This document shows, piece by piece, positions 34,257-43,060 of a stretch of 64,000 bases of DNA. The notes beneath the pieces were generated by a model. That model had not been told where the DNA came from and searched no databases. It worked only from the letters and a program-made list of their open reading frames with translations. The stretch is from Dielma fastidiosa (lineage in GTDB: Bacteria > Bacillota_I > Bacilli_A > Erysipelotrichales > Erysipelotrichaceae). Within the stretch, counting starts at the first letter, position 1. Every line of letters begins with the position of its first letter. The stretch covers positions 108,572 to 172,571 of the forward strand of contig NZ_HE578924.1 in NCBI RefSeq assembly GCF_000313565.1, written 5' to 3'. Position numbers and translations under genes: made by a program.

Positions 34257-34313
34257 TTTATTCCTCTCCTTTCATAACACCTATTCTATAAGAACTTCAT
34301 TTGACTAACTAAA

Positions 34314-34712
34314 CTAGCAGTTTGGAATATATACCTCCTGTATCCCGTTTTTCCCGATTTCCGCTGCTTTCTTGCTTAGTTCTTCCAACGAAGCGTTCTC
34401 CATGGTAAGCAATAACTCTAAAACCATCCCTAAATTCAAACCTGTCACAACCCGATAATGCGCTTCCCTGAATGCCAGAATGCTTGAATTGCATGGACTC
34501 GCGCCGTACATATCCGCCAGAATCAGATAATCACCGTCAGGATCTTTTGCCAATACCGCTTTGGCCTCCTCGACAAACTCTGCCATCGACTTCTCCGCGC
34601 TCATGCATAATGTTTCAAGACTTTCCGCGGGGCTGTGTCCGGCGATCATTGCGATTGTCTGCTTATAGCTTTCGGCGAGTGTTCCATGCGTTGCCAGTAT
34701 TAAATGTGTCAT
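34314..34712 (-). CDS. PTS EIIA, mannose family
   Basis: 132-residue EIIA of the mannose/sorbose family. The phosphorylated His is in ILATHG (about residue 9), and ILADMYGASPCN is the family's second motif. Its start overlaps the membrane-protein stop by four bases. It differs from DhaM (no GVNI-type motif), so it serves the sugar permease rather than the kinase, although cross-talk is possible. Confidence 0.92.
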   Translation of the reverse strand: MTHLILATHGTLAESYKQTIAMIAGHSPAESLETLCMSAEKSMAEFVEEAKAVLAKDPDGDYLILADMYGASPCNSSILAFREAHYRVVTGLNLGMVLELLLTMENASLEELSKKAAEIGKNGIQEVYIPNC

Positions 34713-35287
34713 TTGTTATTTCCCTTTCTGTTTTTTTGAACCAAAATGGTTCCAACCATTACTGATGAAGTAAAGGTAACCAAAATCATTGCCAGTGAAA
34801 GCAGAAGCATTAATGTGCGGTTCCAATCAGTGATCATACGGAAATCATCAATGCTGATTTGCATCTCAAATAAATTCCAAATGAACAAAGAGCCAATAAG
34901 AATCGCGCCAATGATTCTCTTCACCAATACAGATGCCTCATTGTTGCTGAGCTTGTGCATCATTGATTCCTTTGCCGGCAATTCAAACCGATTGGTCATC
35001 GGCAGTTCCGGCAGGAAACGCTGATGATAATAAAACTGCAGCAGCACAAAGCAGATAAGCCCAATGCTGACAGACAATGGATAATTCGGCAAATAATAAT
35101 AAATCAGAAAACCAACGGTAATCGGAATAATGAAACGGCAGCGAACCAGCTGGAATTTAAGCTGATTATTTTTATCCAATGTGTAAGCCAGATTTTTACG
35201 CTTATCATAGATATAAACCTTACCTGCATTATCCTTATAAAGATTACGTCCGATATTGGTTAAACGGCTTTGCATTTTTTGTTTCAT
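34709..35287 (-). CDS. Hypothetical four-helix membrane protein
   Basis: 192 residues: a basic N-terminus with Tyr-rich KVYIYDKRKNLAYTL, a hydrophobic hairpin (about 50-85), a charged loop with NRFELPAKESM, and a second hydrophobic pair (about 120-140 and 155-180). It is the first gene of the DeoR-linked cluster. No family recognised. Its position suggests a role in sensing or supporting uptake, which is a guess. Confidence 0.65.
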   Translation of the reverse strand: MKQKMQSRLTNIGRNLYKDNAGKVYIYDKRKNLAYTLDKNNQLKFQLVRCRFIIPITVGFLIYYYLPNYPLSVSIGLICFVLLQFYYHQRFLPELPMTNRFELPAKESMMHKLSNNEASVLVKRIIGAILIGSLFIWNLFEMQISIDDFRMITDWNRTLMLLLSLAMILVTFTSSVMVGTILVQKNRKGNNK

Positions 35288-35309
35288 GAGCTTATTTTAA
35301 GCACCCATC

Positions 35310-35323
35310 TGTAAGCGCTTTAC
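35310..35323. promoter_or_regulatory. Possible cre site in leader of PTS/DhaK cluster
   Basis: TGTAAGCGCTTTAC matches 12 of 14 cre positions and is itself nearly palindromic. It sits about 25 bases before the first start codon. A weak promoter (TTGCTT, 17 bases, TATTAC) lies upstream around 35340-35370. Confidence 0.5.
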
Positions 35324-35540
35324 TTCCTCCTGCCTTAGTAATATCATTTCAAAACTATTAAAGCAATACTTCTCCTATAAATCGATAGTTCAAAACATTT
35401 TTATCCTATTTCAATCAGTTTTATCCTTTTGTTTGTTTTGTTTCAAAAATATTATCAGAACATTAATATGGTTAATATTAACACCATTACTGATAAATGA
35501 TAACCAGCTTTCAGCCTGATGCTGCCAAAACGAAAACATA
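35324..35540. other. AT-rich promoter region of PTS/DhaK cluster
   Basis: About 220 bases rich in T/A with several TTTTATCC and TTTTGTTTTG stretches. No gene is seen. A near-repeat of GATAAAA occurs here and may be a DeoR operator, but no clear palindrome could be fixed. Confidence 0.4.
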
Positions 35541-35575
35541 AAAAAAGAATGTACATTCGCTGTACATCCTATCCT
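35541..35575 (-). terminator. Terminator after DeoR gene
   Basis: GGATGTACA/TGTACATTC arms with a GCGA-type loop and seven Ts on the minus strand. Confidence 0.85.
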
Positions 35576-35583
35576 ACTCTTAT

Positions 35584-36342
35584 CTACTCACTGCCAACTT
35601 CAATCACCGTAGTATTGATCTTGCCTTTAAGCTGATCAGGCACCTTATCCGTAACCAGTAAATCAAAATCGGAAAATTGCGCATACTGAAATCTAGCCGG
35701 CCTTGTAAATTTACTGGAATCCATTATCAAAATATTACGTTTGCTGCGCTTCATCACCGCCATGTTGGTAAACACCGCATCCTCAGTTTGGGTTCCCGGC
35801 CCGTCAAGTCCCTCGCTGCCATCTAAGCCGAAAATAGCTACATCAAAGGAGAATTTACTGATCATATCCGTTACAAAATGACCCTGAGTTCGTTTGCCTG
35901 TTTTTGAATAGGAACCGCCCAGCATGATGATTTCATGCTTGCTTTCAGCAGCAATACTGACCATATCGAAACAATTTGTAATCAGCAGCAGGTTTTTCTT
36001 CAGGCAGATCAGCCTTCCTAATGGCAATGCGGTGGAGCTTGGATCAATAAAGACAACATTATCGTTATCAATATAATTGATTACCTTGGAACAGATCAAT
36101 CGTTTAATATCCATTTTCTCCTGAGTTCTAATATTCAGCGGAATATCGACATTAGAATTTCTGAGCACGGCTCCGCCATGGGTTCGAAACAGAAAACCTT
36201 TATTCTCCAAAAAGCTGAAATCTTTGCGAATCGTTTCCGGTGTCACATCTAATACTCTGGCAATTTCATTCACACTTGCCCGCTCATAAGCCAGCAAATA
36301 TTTTCTGATTTCCTCATGTCTGCGTTCTGTACTTTTTTCCAT
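35584..36342 (-). CDS. DeoR-family sugar regulator
   Basis: 252-residue repressor. The N-terminal DeoR HTH (about 6-60) includes the signature YLLAYERASVNEIARVLDVT...RKDFSFLE. The C-terminal effector domain has the ISOCOT-type sugar-phosphate loop (VFIDPSSTALPLGR) and FDVAIFGLDG. It is immediately upstream of the PTS/DhaK cluster on the same strand, separated by a terminator, so it probably represses that cluster and responds to a phosphorylated sugar intermediate. Confidence 0.9.
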   Translation of the reverse strand: MEKSTERRHEEIRKYLLAYERASVNEIARVLDVTPETIRKDFSFLENKGFLFRTHGGAVLRNSNVDIPLNIRTQEKMDIKRLICSKVINYIDNDNVVFIDPSSTALPLGRLICLKKNLLLITNCFDMVSIAAESKHEIIMLGGSYSKTGKRTQGHFVTDMISKFSFDVAIFGLDGSEGLDGPGTQTEDAVFTNMAVMKRSKRNILIMDSSKFTRPARFQYAQFSDFDLLVTDKVPDQLKGKINTTVIEVGSE

Positions 36343-36371
36343 AAGCTGCCTCTTTTCATTTTAAAAGAAAT

Positions 36372-37787
36372 TTAATAATCTACAACAAATTCATCATAGC
36401 GATCAAACACACCTTGATTTTTAATCAGGATTGGCAAGACCAGCTGTCCTTGATCATTAATTGTGTAGTGCGTGGTTGTGACCCTGTATTCAGGTTGTAT
36501 ATATGAATCAATACTCCATTCAATTTCCACATAGCAGTCACCCTCATCCATCATTTCCTCATAGACACCAGAACAAACACCAATATTTTTCTGTGCCATA
36601 TATTGTCTGATGGTTTGGTTGGGATCGCCGCTAAAAGCCTCAGCATTAATATCATTATCAGACAAGGTAAGGCCCGTTTCCTTGACAAAGATAAACTGTT
36701 TTGGTCTACTGCCTACAAATGGAAACACCAGTGAAATCAATTGATTATTTTCTCTGAGCTGATAATCGCGGTGTACATCTGTCCAATTAAATTTAAAAAA
36801 CATAACCTCATTAAACAATTTAGCGGCAGCATGCTCTGCATCCAATGCCAAATGATACGCCCGATCATCATGTACTTCAATAAACTGATCCACTGTAATC
36901 GGTGATGTTTTTACATAGTTAGAATTAGCTTCTTTGATTACCTTGCTCGTCATTTCATTTTTATTTACTTCAACTAGTTCGGCTTCATCCATATGATAAA
37001 GCATAAAGGATAAAACTTCCAATCCCCGCAAAGATTGATGCCGATCTTTTTTTCTATACATTTGCGGCAGCAGCTGGGTATTGCCTAATGAATTTGATTT
37101 AAACCGCAGACAACATACAATGCCATTTTTTTCCGCAACTGCGAAATAATCATTTTCAAGGAATTCAGCATCCGTATAAGTTTCATCATATTGCTGGGTA
37201 TTTTTTAATAACTCAGCCTCGCTCAGCCAATGATCAGCATCCGCATATTTCACTAATCCTTCTTCGATCGGGCCATCAATCAAACCTCTTCTGCCATGCC
37301 ATTCTTCCATGCTAGTTAGCTTATAACCTGTATCAATAATTTCATCAGCATTTTCTATTACATAATTATAAAGGGTATCTTCCTCAACCTTAAAGGCTAG
37401 GTTGTACTCATTAACACTATAATAAACAGCATCGTCATCAGAAACATCTATATAGCTTTCCATGATATATGTTTCACCATTCTTATCCGTCAGCTGATAA
37501 ATAATATACAAACTATCTTCCGGCCGTTGATAAAAATAACCAGTATCCATCCCTTGTAAAGTTGTCATAACCATATTTAAATGCTCAGAATCGTTGAGTC
37601 TATATTCGACAATACCATCACTATTCATCACATCCGCAACCACTTCACTCAACGCTAAGGTCTGATAGAAATCAAATATTTCATCAGGGGTTGAATGATC
37701 ATAATCATAGGTAATCGCAGGTTCTTCCAGCTTTGGTTCTGCCTTACAGCCGCCGATAACTAATAGGATACAAAGACATAACTTTTT
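36372..37787 (-). CDS. Large lipoprotein A
   Basis: About 472 residues with lipobox VIGGC after a short signal. Mature protein acidic, rich in Tyr/Asp/Glu, mixed alpha/beta, no enzyme motif. Its start (37790 at the most) overlaps the upstream lipoprotein gene by four bases, so the two are co-translated. It shares the general composition and some phrasing with lipoprotein B (for example QLPGQ-like YMLDPM regions are absent; overall similarity is low and only suggestive). Not recognised. Confidence 0.65.
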   Translation of the reverse strand, partial: KKLCLCILLVIGGCKAEPKLEEPAITYDYDHSTPDEIFDFYQTLALSEVVADVMNSDGIVEYRLNDSEHLNMVMTTLQGMDTGYFYQRPEDSLYIIYQLTDKNGETYIMESYIDVSDDDAVYYSVNEYNLAFKVEEDTLYNYVIENADEIIDTGYKLTSMEEWHGRRGLIDGPIEEGLVKYADADHWLSEAELLKNTQQYDETYTDAEFLENDYFAVAEKNGIVCCLRFKSNSLGNTQLLPQMYRKKDRHQSLRGLEVLSFMLYHMDEAELVEVNKNEMTSKVIKEANSNYVKTSPITVDQFIEVHDDRAYHLALDAEHAAAKLFNEVMFFKFNWTDVHRDYQLRENNQLISLVFPFVGSRPKQFIFVKETGLTLSDNDINAEAFSGDPNQTIRQYMAQKNIGVCSGVYEEMMDEGDCYVEIEWSIDSYIQPEYRVTTTHYTINDQGQLVLPILIKNQGVFDRYDEFVVDY

Positions 37788-39298
37788 CATTCTGCACCCT
37801 CCTCACTGGCATCCGCAGGTGTACTGACATCTGTATTAGTTGAAGCATCACTCATTGTCGATGATTCAGGTTCTAAGTCAAGATCCGTATCCGCAGCTGG
37901 CGATGAATCCCCTTCACTCGCAGCATCACTATCCGTTGCCGGCTCTTCTTCAGGCGCTGCCAACTTGTTTAAATATTTAAATGAATTGATGCGGATACCC
38001 TCATCAGTTTCCTCTAATACAATTCTGACTTGTTTAAAATGTTCTTCATTCCCTATAACGTTATCATAAGCTTCACCTAAATCATTTTTATAAACATAAA
38101 ATAGTTCATTAAAGGAATGAGAATTTTTACCATCATCAGGTGACTCTATGCTGCCTGTATAAATCAATAAATCATAAGTACGCTGATTACCATTGACCGC
38201 TTCTTCAAATATCCAGCCGGTTTCCAAAGTTGCGAAAAAATACTCATAAGGTGTATGAATATCACAGAGCTTTAATTGCGGACTGTGATTGACGGTAAAC
38301 ATCGGATAATCAGCAAGATGTTTTTCAGTAATAACCGGCATTGTAAAATCCTGACTGAATAAAACTTTGCCTGCCTTTTCTATCATCGAATAAGTCACAA
38401 AGCGATCCGGCTGCAGGGAATGAACAGGCAGTACATCTTCATCCATGTTTATAGTAACACTATCCCCCTGCGGTCCATAATAAGTATACATATCAGACCC
38501 ATAATTATTTCGCCGATAACCATTCTGAATCTGCTGCATCGCTAAGCCTGCCACAACCTTATTCCAATCTTGAATATCATGATAATCTGTAAATTCATCA
38601 TTAATGTAGAATGCCATTTTTAGTGCCTGCAGCCATGGATCATTCTCAAAGTACCATGTATTGTAAGCTGTTGGTGAAAGATATTCCTCATTTCCAAAAG
38701 TGTATTCTTCCTGATAAGTATCTTCAAATTCAGCGGCTGGTGTTTCTGCCCATGTGCCCATATCAACCGTAATTTCATCTAAATCGATGGGTAAAACCGG
38801 CAACCCGGAATCGGTATGCTTTTTAAAGAAATCAAGCAAAACCATCTTTTCTTCGGTGAGTGCGCATGCGTTCTTCGTAAGACAAAAGCCATAATCATTC
38901 CCTTTAAATACAATAGGCTCTTTATCCTTCACGGTAACCTCAAAGGCAAAAAGCTGTCCATCAGGAAGGGTTTCAATATGATCTTTATTCACATCAACCT
39001 TAATTGTATCCAATAGCTGTTTAAACTCATTGAGGATGGATTCATCACTAATCGAATACTCCATCGCTGTTTCATTTTGTTCATCATTAAGAATAAAGCG
39101 CAGGCTGACAAGTTCATTAACGCGCAGATTATCGATTCGATTGCGGATTGCATACGTATCACCAAAACGTTTAGAACACCCATTTTTGATAAACATGGTG
39201 GATATTTCCGGTTTGATTACATCAGGCTGCTCTGGCTCACTTTGTTTGGTACACCCAAATAAAATCAACACAAGTAAGATTAATTTTGCTTTTCTCAT
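37787..39298 (-). CDS. Large lipoprotein B with acidic C-terminal tail
   Basis: 503 residues with lipobox LILFGC. A folded, acidic body runs to about residue 450. It ends in a ~50-residue tail made almost only of Glu, Asp, Ser, Thr, Ala and Pro (EEEPATDSDAASEGDSS onward). Such tails are unusual on lipoproteins, which normally keep the disordered linker next to the N-terminal Cys. It overlaps lipoprotein A by four bases. Function unknown. Confidence 0.65.
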   Translation of the reverse strand: MRKAKLILLVLILFGCTKQSEPEQPDVIKPEISTMFIKNGCSKRFGDTYAIRNRIDNLRVNELVSLRFILNDEQNETAMEYSISDESILNEFKQLLDTIKVDVNKDHIETLPDGQLFAFEVTVKDKEPIVFKGNDYGFCLTKNACALTEEKMVLLDFFKKHTDSGLPVLPIDLDEITVDMGTWAETPAAEFEDTYQEEYTFGNEEYLSPTAYNTWYFENDPWLQALKMAFYINDEFTDYHDIQDWNKVVAGLAMQQIQNGYRRNNYGSDMYTYYGPQGDSVTINMDEDVLPVHSLQPDRFVTYSMIEKAGKVLFSQDFTMPVITEKHLADYPMFTVNHSPQLKLCDIHTPYEYFFATLETGWIFEEAVNGNQRTYDLLIYTGSIESPDDGKNSHSFNELFYVYKNDLGEAYDNVIGNEEHFKQVRIVLEETDEGIRINSFKYLNKLAAPEEEPATDSDAASEGDSSPAADTDLDLEPESSTMSDASTNTDVSTPADASEEGAE

Positions 39299-39409
39299 TG
39301 TGATGCCCCCTTTACTATCATTTTATTTTTTATTTGATTGAATGTCCACATAAAGATCGTTGCTGCCGATAATATTTTAGAAGATTTAATATTTTGAATA
39401 TGCATAAAC

Positions 39410-39444
39410 AAAAGAAGCCGAATCATTGTGACTCAGCTTCCTAA
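39410..39444 (-). terminator. Terminator downstream of RpiR gene
   Basis: GAAGCTGAGTC pairs with GATTCGGCTTC (G-T pairs included), followed by TTTTG on the minus strand. Confidence 0.7.
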
Positions 39445-39501
39445 TCATTTAATAAATTCATTAAGAAATGTTGGCAATATACAGTCAGCTTTTAACCGAC
39501 C

Positions 39502-40344
39502 CTATGCCTTATAGTTTAATTTTGTCTGGATCTTCATCATTGTAGAATGCATTTCAAAACGCTCAAAATCCTTCTTCAAAAGATTCAGATAAATCATATC
39601 AAAAACTGCCAGCAAGGAAGAACGGATCAAATTAGTTCTTAGGAAAGTGCGATTGCCATACTCTACTAATTTGAAATTAATATCAGAGAGTGCTTTAATT
39701 GTATTTTCAGATACTTTAGTAATTGATATTACCTTCATACCCCGCTTTTTGGCCAGCTTCGCAAAGTTTACCATATCCCTGGTTTCTCCGGATTCTGACA
39801 ATACGATGATGACATCCTGATCATTACACTGATTCAATGCTGAATAGATCATTGTCGTATGGTCATGATGATAGGCATCCAAACCAATATAACTCAGCCG
39901 GTGCGCAAAGTAATCAGCAAAGCAATTATTACGGACAGAGAAACCGGCGATGATAATCTTACGCGCATTATAAAGGAAATCCACCGCCAGATCAACATCA
40001 TCACTCTTATTCATATCAAAGGTCATGTCGAGAATCAGATTATACTGTTCCCGCAGCTTTTCCATTGTTTCAACGGTACTTTCCTGATCATCAATTTCAA
40101 GATCTACATAGGCATCTGGATTATCCATACTGATATCGGCAATCATCTTTTTATAATTGCCATAGCCAAGCTTTTGTGAAAAACGAATCACCGTTGACTG
40201 GCCGACACCTACCGCATCAGCCAACTCCTGTGAGGTAAGATTTCTGATTTCTTCCCTATGTTCCTGAATGTAGTTTGAAAGCTTCTCCTCTGAGAAGGTC
40301 AGACCGTCAAAAACCATTTTTAATTTGTTTGTATACGAGGACAT
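39502..40344 (-). CDS. RpiR/MurR-family sugar regulator
   Basis: 280-residue regulator. The HTH_6 domain (about 1-77) has LTSQELADAVGVGQSTVIRFSQKLGYGNY. The SIS domain (about 120-260) binds phosphosugars (IIAGFSVRNN; VIIVLSESGETRDMV). The start at 40344 is set by GGAGG eight bases upstream. It is the distal gene of the mannose-family PTS cluster, 74 bases after EIIA. The TGGTT-N5-AACCA palindrome over that cluster's -35 box is a candidate operator. Confidence 0.9.
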   Translation of the reverse strand: MSSYTNKLKMVFDGLTFSEEKLSNYIQEHREEIRNLTSQELADAVGVGQSTVIRFSQKLGYGNYKKMIADISMDNPDAYVDLEIDDQESTVETMEKLREQYNLILDMTFDMNKSDDVDLAVDFLYNARKIIIAGFSVRNNCFADYFAHRLSYIGLDAYHHDHTTMIYSALNQCNDQDVIIVLSESGETRDMVNFAKLAKKRGMKVISITKVSENTIKALSDINFKLVEYGNRTFLRTNLIRSSLLAVFDMIYLNLLKKDFERFEMHSTMMKIQTKLNYKA

Positions 40345-40418
40345 CGCAATTGCCTCCATTCCCTATAAATCAAGCTTTTATCAAGGTTAGTGTAGCATAA
40401 TAAGCAAAGTATTGTAAA

Positions 40419-40835
40419 CTAAATGATTTCATCATCACTTTCATCAAAGCATAAATGGGTCTCCATCATGCCGCTTTTAGCCTCGTCAATCAACTGATCC
40501 AATTCACTCTGTGACAAAATGCCCTGATGCAGCAAAATACCAATCACCAGTCCCATATTCATACCATTTACTAAATGCACATTCTCACGTAGACTCAGAC
40601 GGCTCACCGCATTGGACACACTGCCGCCTAATAAATCCGCCAAAATGATAAACTGTGTATCAGGTTGTGCATCAATCTTAGCCTCAATAGCTTCGGCAAT
40701 CGTTTCAGGCATTTCACCCGGCTGCAAGCCATAACAGGTTAAATCCTTTGTTTCACCGATAATCATACCCACTGAATTCATCATACCCGCTGACAGATTA
40801 CCATGTGAAATTAAGATTACTTTTTTCTTATCCAT
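40419..40835 (-). CDS. PTS EIIA, mannose family
   Basis: 138-residue EIIA with phosphorylated His in ILISHGNLSAG (about residue 10) and ILADLLGGSVSNAVSR. Completes the EIIB-EIIC-EIID set encoded at 44018-46140. GGAG precedes the ATG. Confidence 0.92.
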   Translation of the reverse strand: MDKKKVILISHGNLSAGMMNSVGMIIGETKDLTCYGLQPGEMPETIAEAIEAKIDAQPDTQFIILADLLGGSVSNAVSRLSLRENVHLVNGMNMGLVIGILLHQGILSQSELDQLIDEAKSGMMETHLCFDESDDEII

Positions 40836-40843
40836 AATAGCTC

Positions 40844-42058
40844 CTATTCATCTAAGGGATTTTTACCCAATATTTCATAATATGCATTGAGAATCAATTG
40901 ATAAATAATTGCGTCATATTCTGCCTCTAAATGCAGGGAGCAGCATGACTGAATCACCTGTTCAATGCCCTCATTTTCAATCCGCCTGCGTAATTCAACA
41001 CTCTGTGGATCATGTTCATTATAATAGAAAAATCCATAAGCGAGACATTTAGTTATATAATAAGGCACAATACCATGCTTGATGCAGCAGAAGGCAGGTC
41101 CTAAGAAGCGGTCATTGCGGCCAAATTTACGAATTGGTTCACGCGCGATGCGGTGCAGGCTGTCCTGAAATTCTTCATTTCTGAAAATCGTGACCGTTTT
41201 CTTTGCTTCTTCATCACTGCGCGGCGGTAAATGGTACTCGGCAGCTACACCGTTGTATCCCTCTACCGCGGCATAATAGGCATAAAGTGATGCCTTGGGA
41301 TGATGAGCCGCTTCATTGGTATATTCAATGCCGTCTTTTAAGGCTACAAAGGCCATTGAACATTGTACTAAATTACCAGTCCAAATCTTATAGACCATCG
41401 CCAGATCGAGATTCTTTTCTAATCGGAAGAACGCCGGCAGTTCTGCTTTTTCACGCAGTACAGGCAGATCCTCTACACGCAGTACCGGCTTATTATCGCC
41501 GATGATCCGATATTGATCTTCCGTTTTATGAGCCGTGTCCGGCAGCAGATTCTTACGGTTTACGATAGACATAATCAAACACATGGATGCCTCATAAACT
41601 GGAATTAATTCAGTATCTAATGCCTTGCGGATCAGCGTATCAAAGGTTTGATACAAACCGACATAATTGGCTCCCAGCGTAACTAACACCTTTTTATTCA
41701 GTTTTAAATCCGCAAGCCTTGCCACGGCTGCCGCCAGATCCTTGGCAACTTGTTTAAAGGCATCGGGTTTTAAAGCGGTCGCAACATAATCAGCGTTAAT
41801 TATCGCATCGATATATTCATCATAATCGTTGACCGTATCCAACACCTTAAAATTTTCGATTCGCCGTTCCTGATTTTCATTGGTTGACAGGTCAGTCATC
41901 TGCACCGTGTAATAGTTCTGTTTCCGCAATCCTTCAACTAACTGTGTGTCATTATCCGCAAAAATCAGCTGCCAGCCATCGCGGTCAAACAATTCACCAA
42001 GCATTCCACGGCCGCTGCGGCCGGCGCCGATAATCAGCACGCATCCTTTTTTATCCAT
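40844..42058 (-). CDS. Mannitol-dehydrogenase-family oxidoreductase, divergent
   Basis: 404-residue polyol-specific long-chain dehydrogenase. The N-terminal NAD fold has VLIIGAGRSGRG; the C-terminal helical domain starts near residue 210. The family active site K-x4-N-x2-H appears as KIWTGNLVQ, with Lys and Asn kept but the His replaced by Gln. Identity to mannitol-1-phosphate dehydrogenase is therefore uncertain. It lies between EIIA and a phosphotriesterase-family gene, so the substrate is probably a phosphorylated sugar, sugar alcohol or uronate. ATG 42058 follows GAGG; an earlier ATG is too close. Confidence 0.8.
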   Translation of the reverse strand: MDKKGCVLIIGAGRSGRGMLGELFDRDGWQLIFADNDTQLVEGLRKQNYYTVQMTDLSTNENQERRIENFKVLDTVNDYDEYIDAIINADYVATALKPDAFKQVAKDLAAAVARLADLKLNKKVLVTLGANYVGLYQTFDTLIRKALDTELIPVYEASMCLIMSIVNRKNLLPDTAHKTEDQYRIIGDNKPVLRVEDLPVLREKAELPAFFRLEKNLDLAMVYKIWTGNLVQCSMAFVALKDGIEYTNEAAHHPKASLYAYYAAVEGYNGVAAEYHLPPRSDEEAKKTVTIFRNEEFQDSLHRIAREPIRKFGRNDRFLGPAFCCIKHGIVPYYITKCLAYGFFYYNEHDPQSVELRRRIENEGIEQVIQSCCSLHLEAEYDAIIYQLILNAYYEILGKNPLDE

Positions 42059-42102
42059 AGTCATCCTCTTTTCTGTTAGGGAAACAGGCATTTAGGGAGC
42101 GC

Positions 42103-43059
42103 TTAAATGCCTGATGCTTCAAAAATATGTTTTGGATTCTCAATAAAAATCTGATGAAGCTCCGTTTCCGTAAGCCCCTCTTCACGCAAGAGAGGAATCA
42201 CCTCTCTGATCAAATAGCTTAAAGAATCCGGTGCATAATTAATGTATGATTTATGATCATAATCCGCAAAGCGCGCTGAATTGAAACAGATGACGGCATC
42301 ATGGGAGAGAATGAGCCGCTTAGCCCAGCCGTGCTGGCAGATCGTTTTAATCACCTTTAAATTATGCGCCAACTGATGAGCGTTAAAATTCATCTGATCG
42401 ACAGCGATATAGGCGCCACGCTGCATAACATTAAACGCGTAATCAAGCGGATCACCCTTGCGGAAATGACCGATGACTACTTTACTTAAATCCGCTCCCT
42501 GTTCTTCAAACAGATCCAGCTGAAATAGACCCTGACGCGTATTGGCCGGCCGGCAGTGAGTAATGATGGGAGCACCGGTAAGCCGCTGCGCTTTGCCGGC
42601 AGCCCGCAAGACCTTTATTGTGTTTGCAGTAAAGCCTAGTTCAGTAGTTCCGCATTTAATAACACCGCACTTGATATCACTGCCCTGACAGCCCTCACTC
42701 AATTCACGAACAAACAGCTTTACTAAAAGTTCTTCAGGCATATCTCTAAGCCAGACATCTTCACAGCCCAGCACACCGGTTGCCGCAATAATCTGCATGC
42801 CGGTGCGTTTAGCGATGGCCTGCATCAGTAAGACATCACGGCCGTAATTGATCGGTGTAACATCAACCAGCGTTTCCACACCATGCGCCTTGGCATCAGC
42901 GATTACTTCTTCAATCATCTGCATCGCCTGCTCTTGATCAAAAAATTGTGGATCAGCCATTCTCAGATTCCAATCACTCAGCAGTAAATGCTCATGCATC
43001 AAAGTAAAACCTAAATCCTTTAACGCAAGTGATCCCAATACGGTATTGATTGGTTCCAT
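42103..43059 (-). CDS. Phosphotriesterase-family metal hydrolase
   Basis: 318-residue amidohydrolase-fold protein of the PTE family. The binuclear metal site is complete: MHEHLLL (HxH), carboxylated Lys in GVIKCG, His in IITHCRP and VVIGHFRK, and Asp in LILSHDA. Bacterial relatives next to sugar genes include lactonases for pentonolactone phosphates, a better fit than organophosphate hydrolysis. It starts one base after the manA stop. The ATG at 43059 is chosen over an upstream TTG. Confidence 0.88.
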   Translation of the reverse strand: MEPINTVLGSLALKDLGFTLMHEHLLLSDWNLRMADPQFFDQEQAMQMIEEVIADAKAHGVETLVDVTPINYGRDVLLMQAIAKRTGMQIIAATGVLGCEDVWLRDMPEELLVKLFVRELSEGCQGSDIKCGVIKCGTTELGFTANTIKVLRAAGKAQRLTGAPIITHCRPANTRQGLFQLDLFEEQGADLSKVVIGHFRKGDPLDYAFNVMQRGAYIAVDQMNFNAHQLAHNLKVIKTICQHGWAKRLILSHDAVICFNSARFADYDHKSYINYAPDSLSYLIREVIPLLREEGLTETELHQIFIENPKHIFEASGI

Positions 43060-43060
43060 A

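Noticed and set aside
34314-34712. EIIA as the missing DhaM
   Set aside because: Its motifs fit the mannose-family EIIA and not DhaM; it is assigned to the sugar permease.
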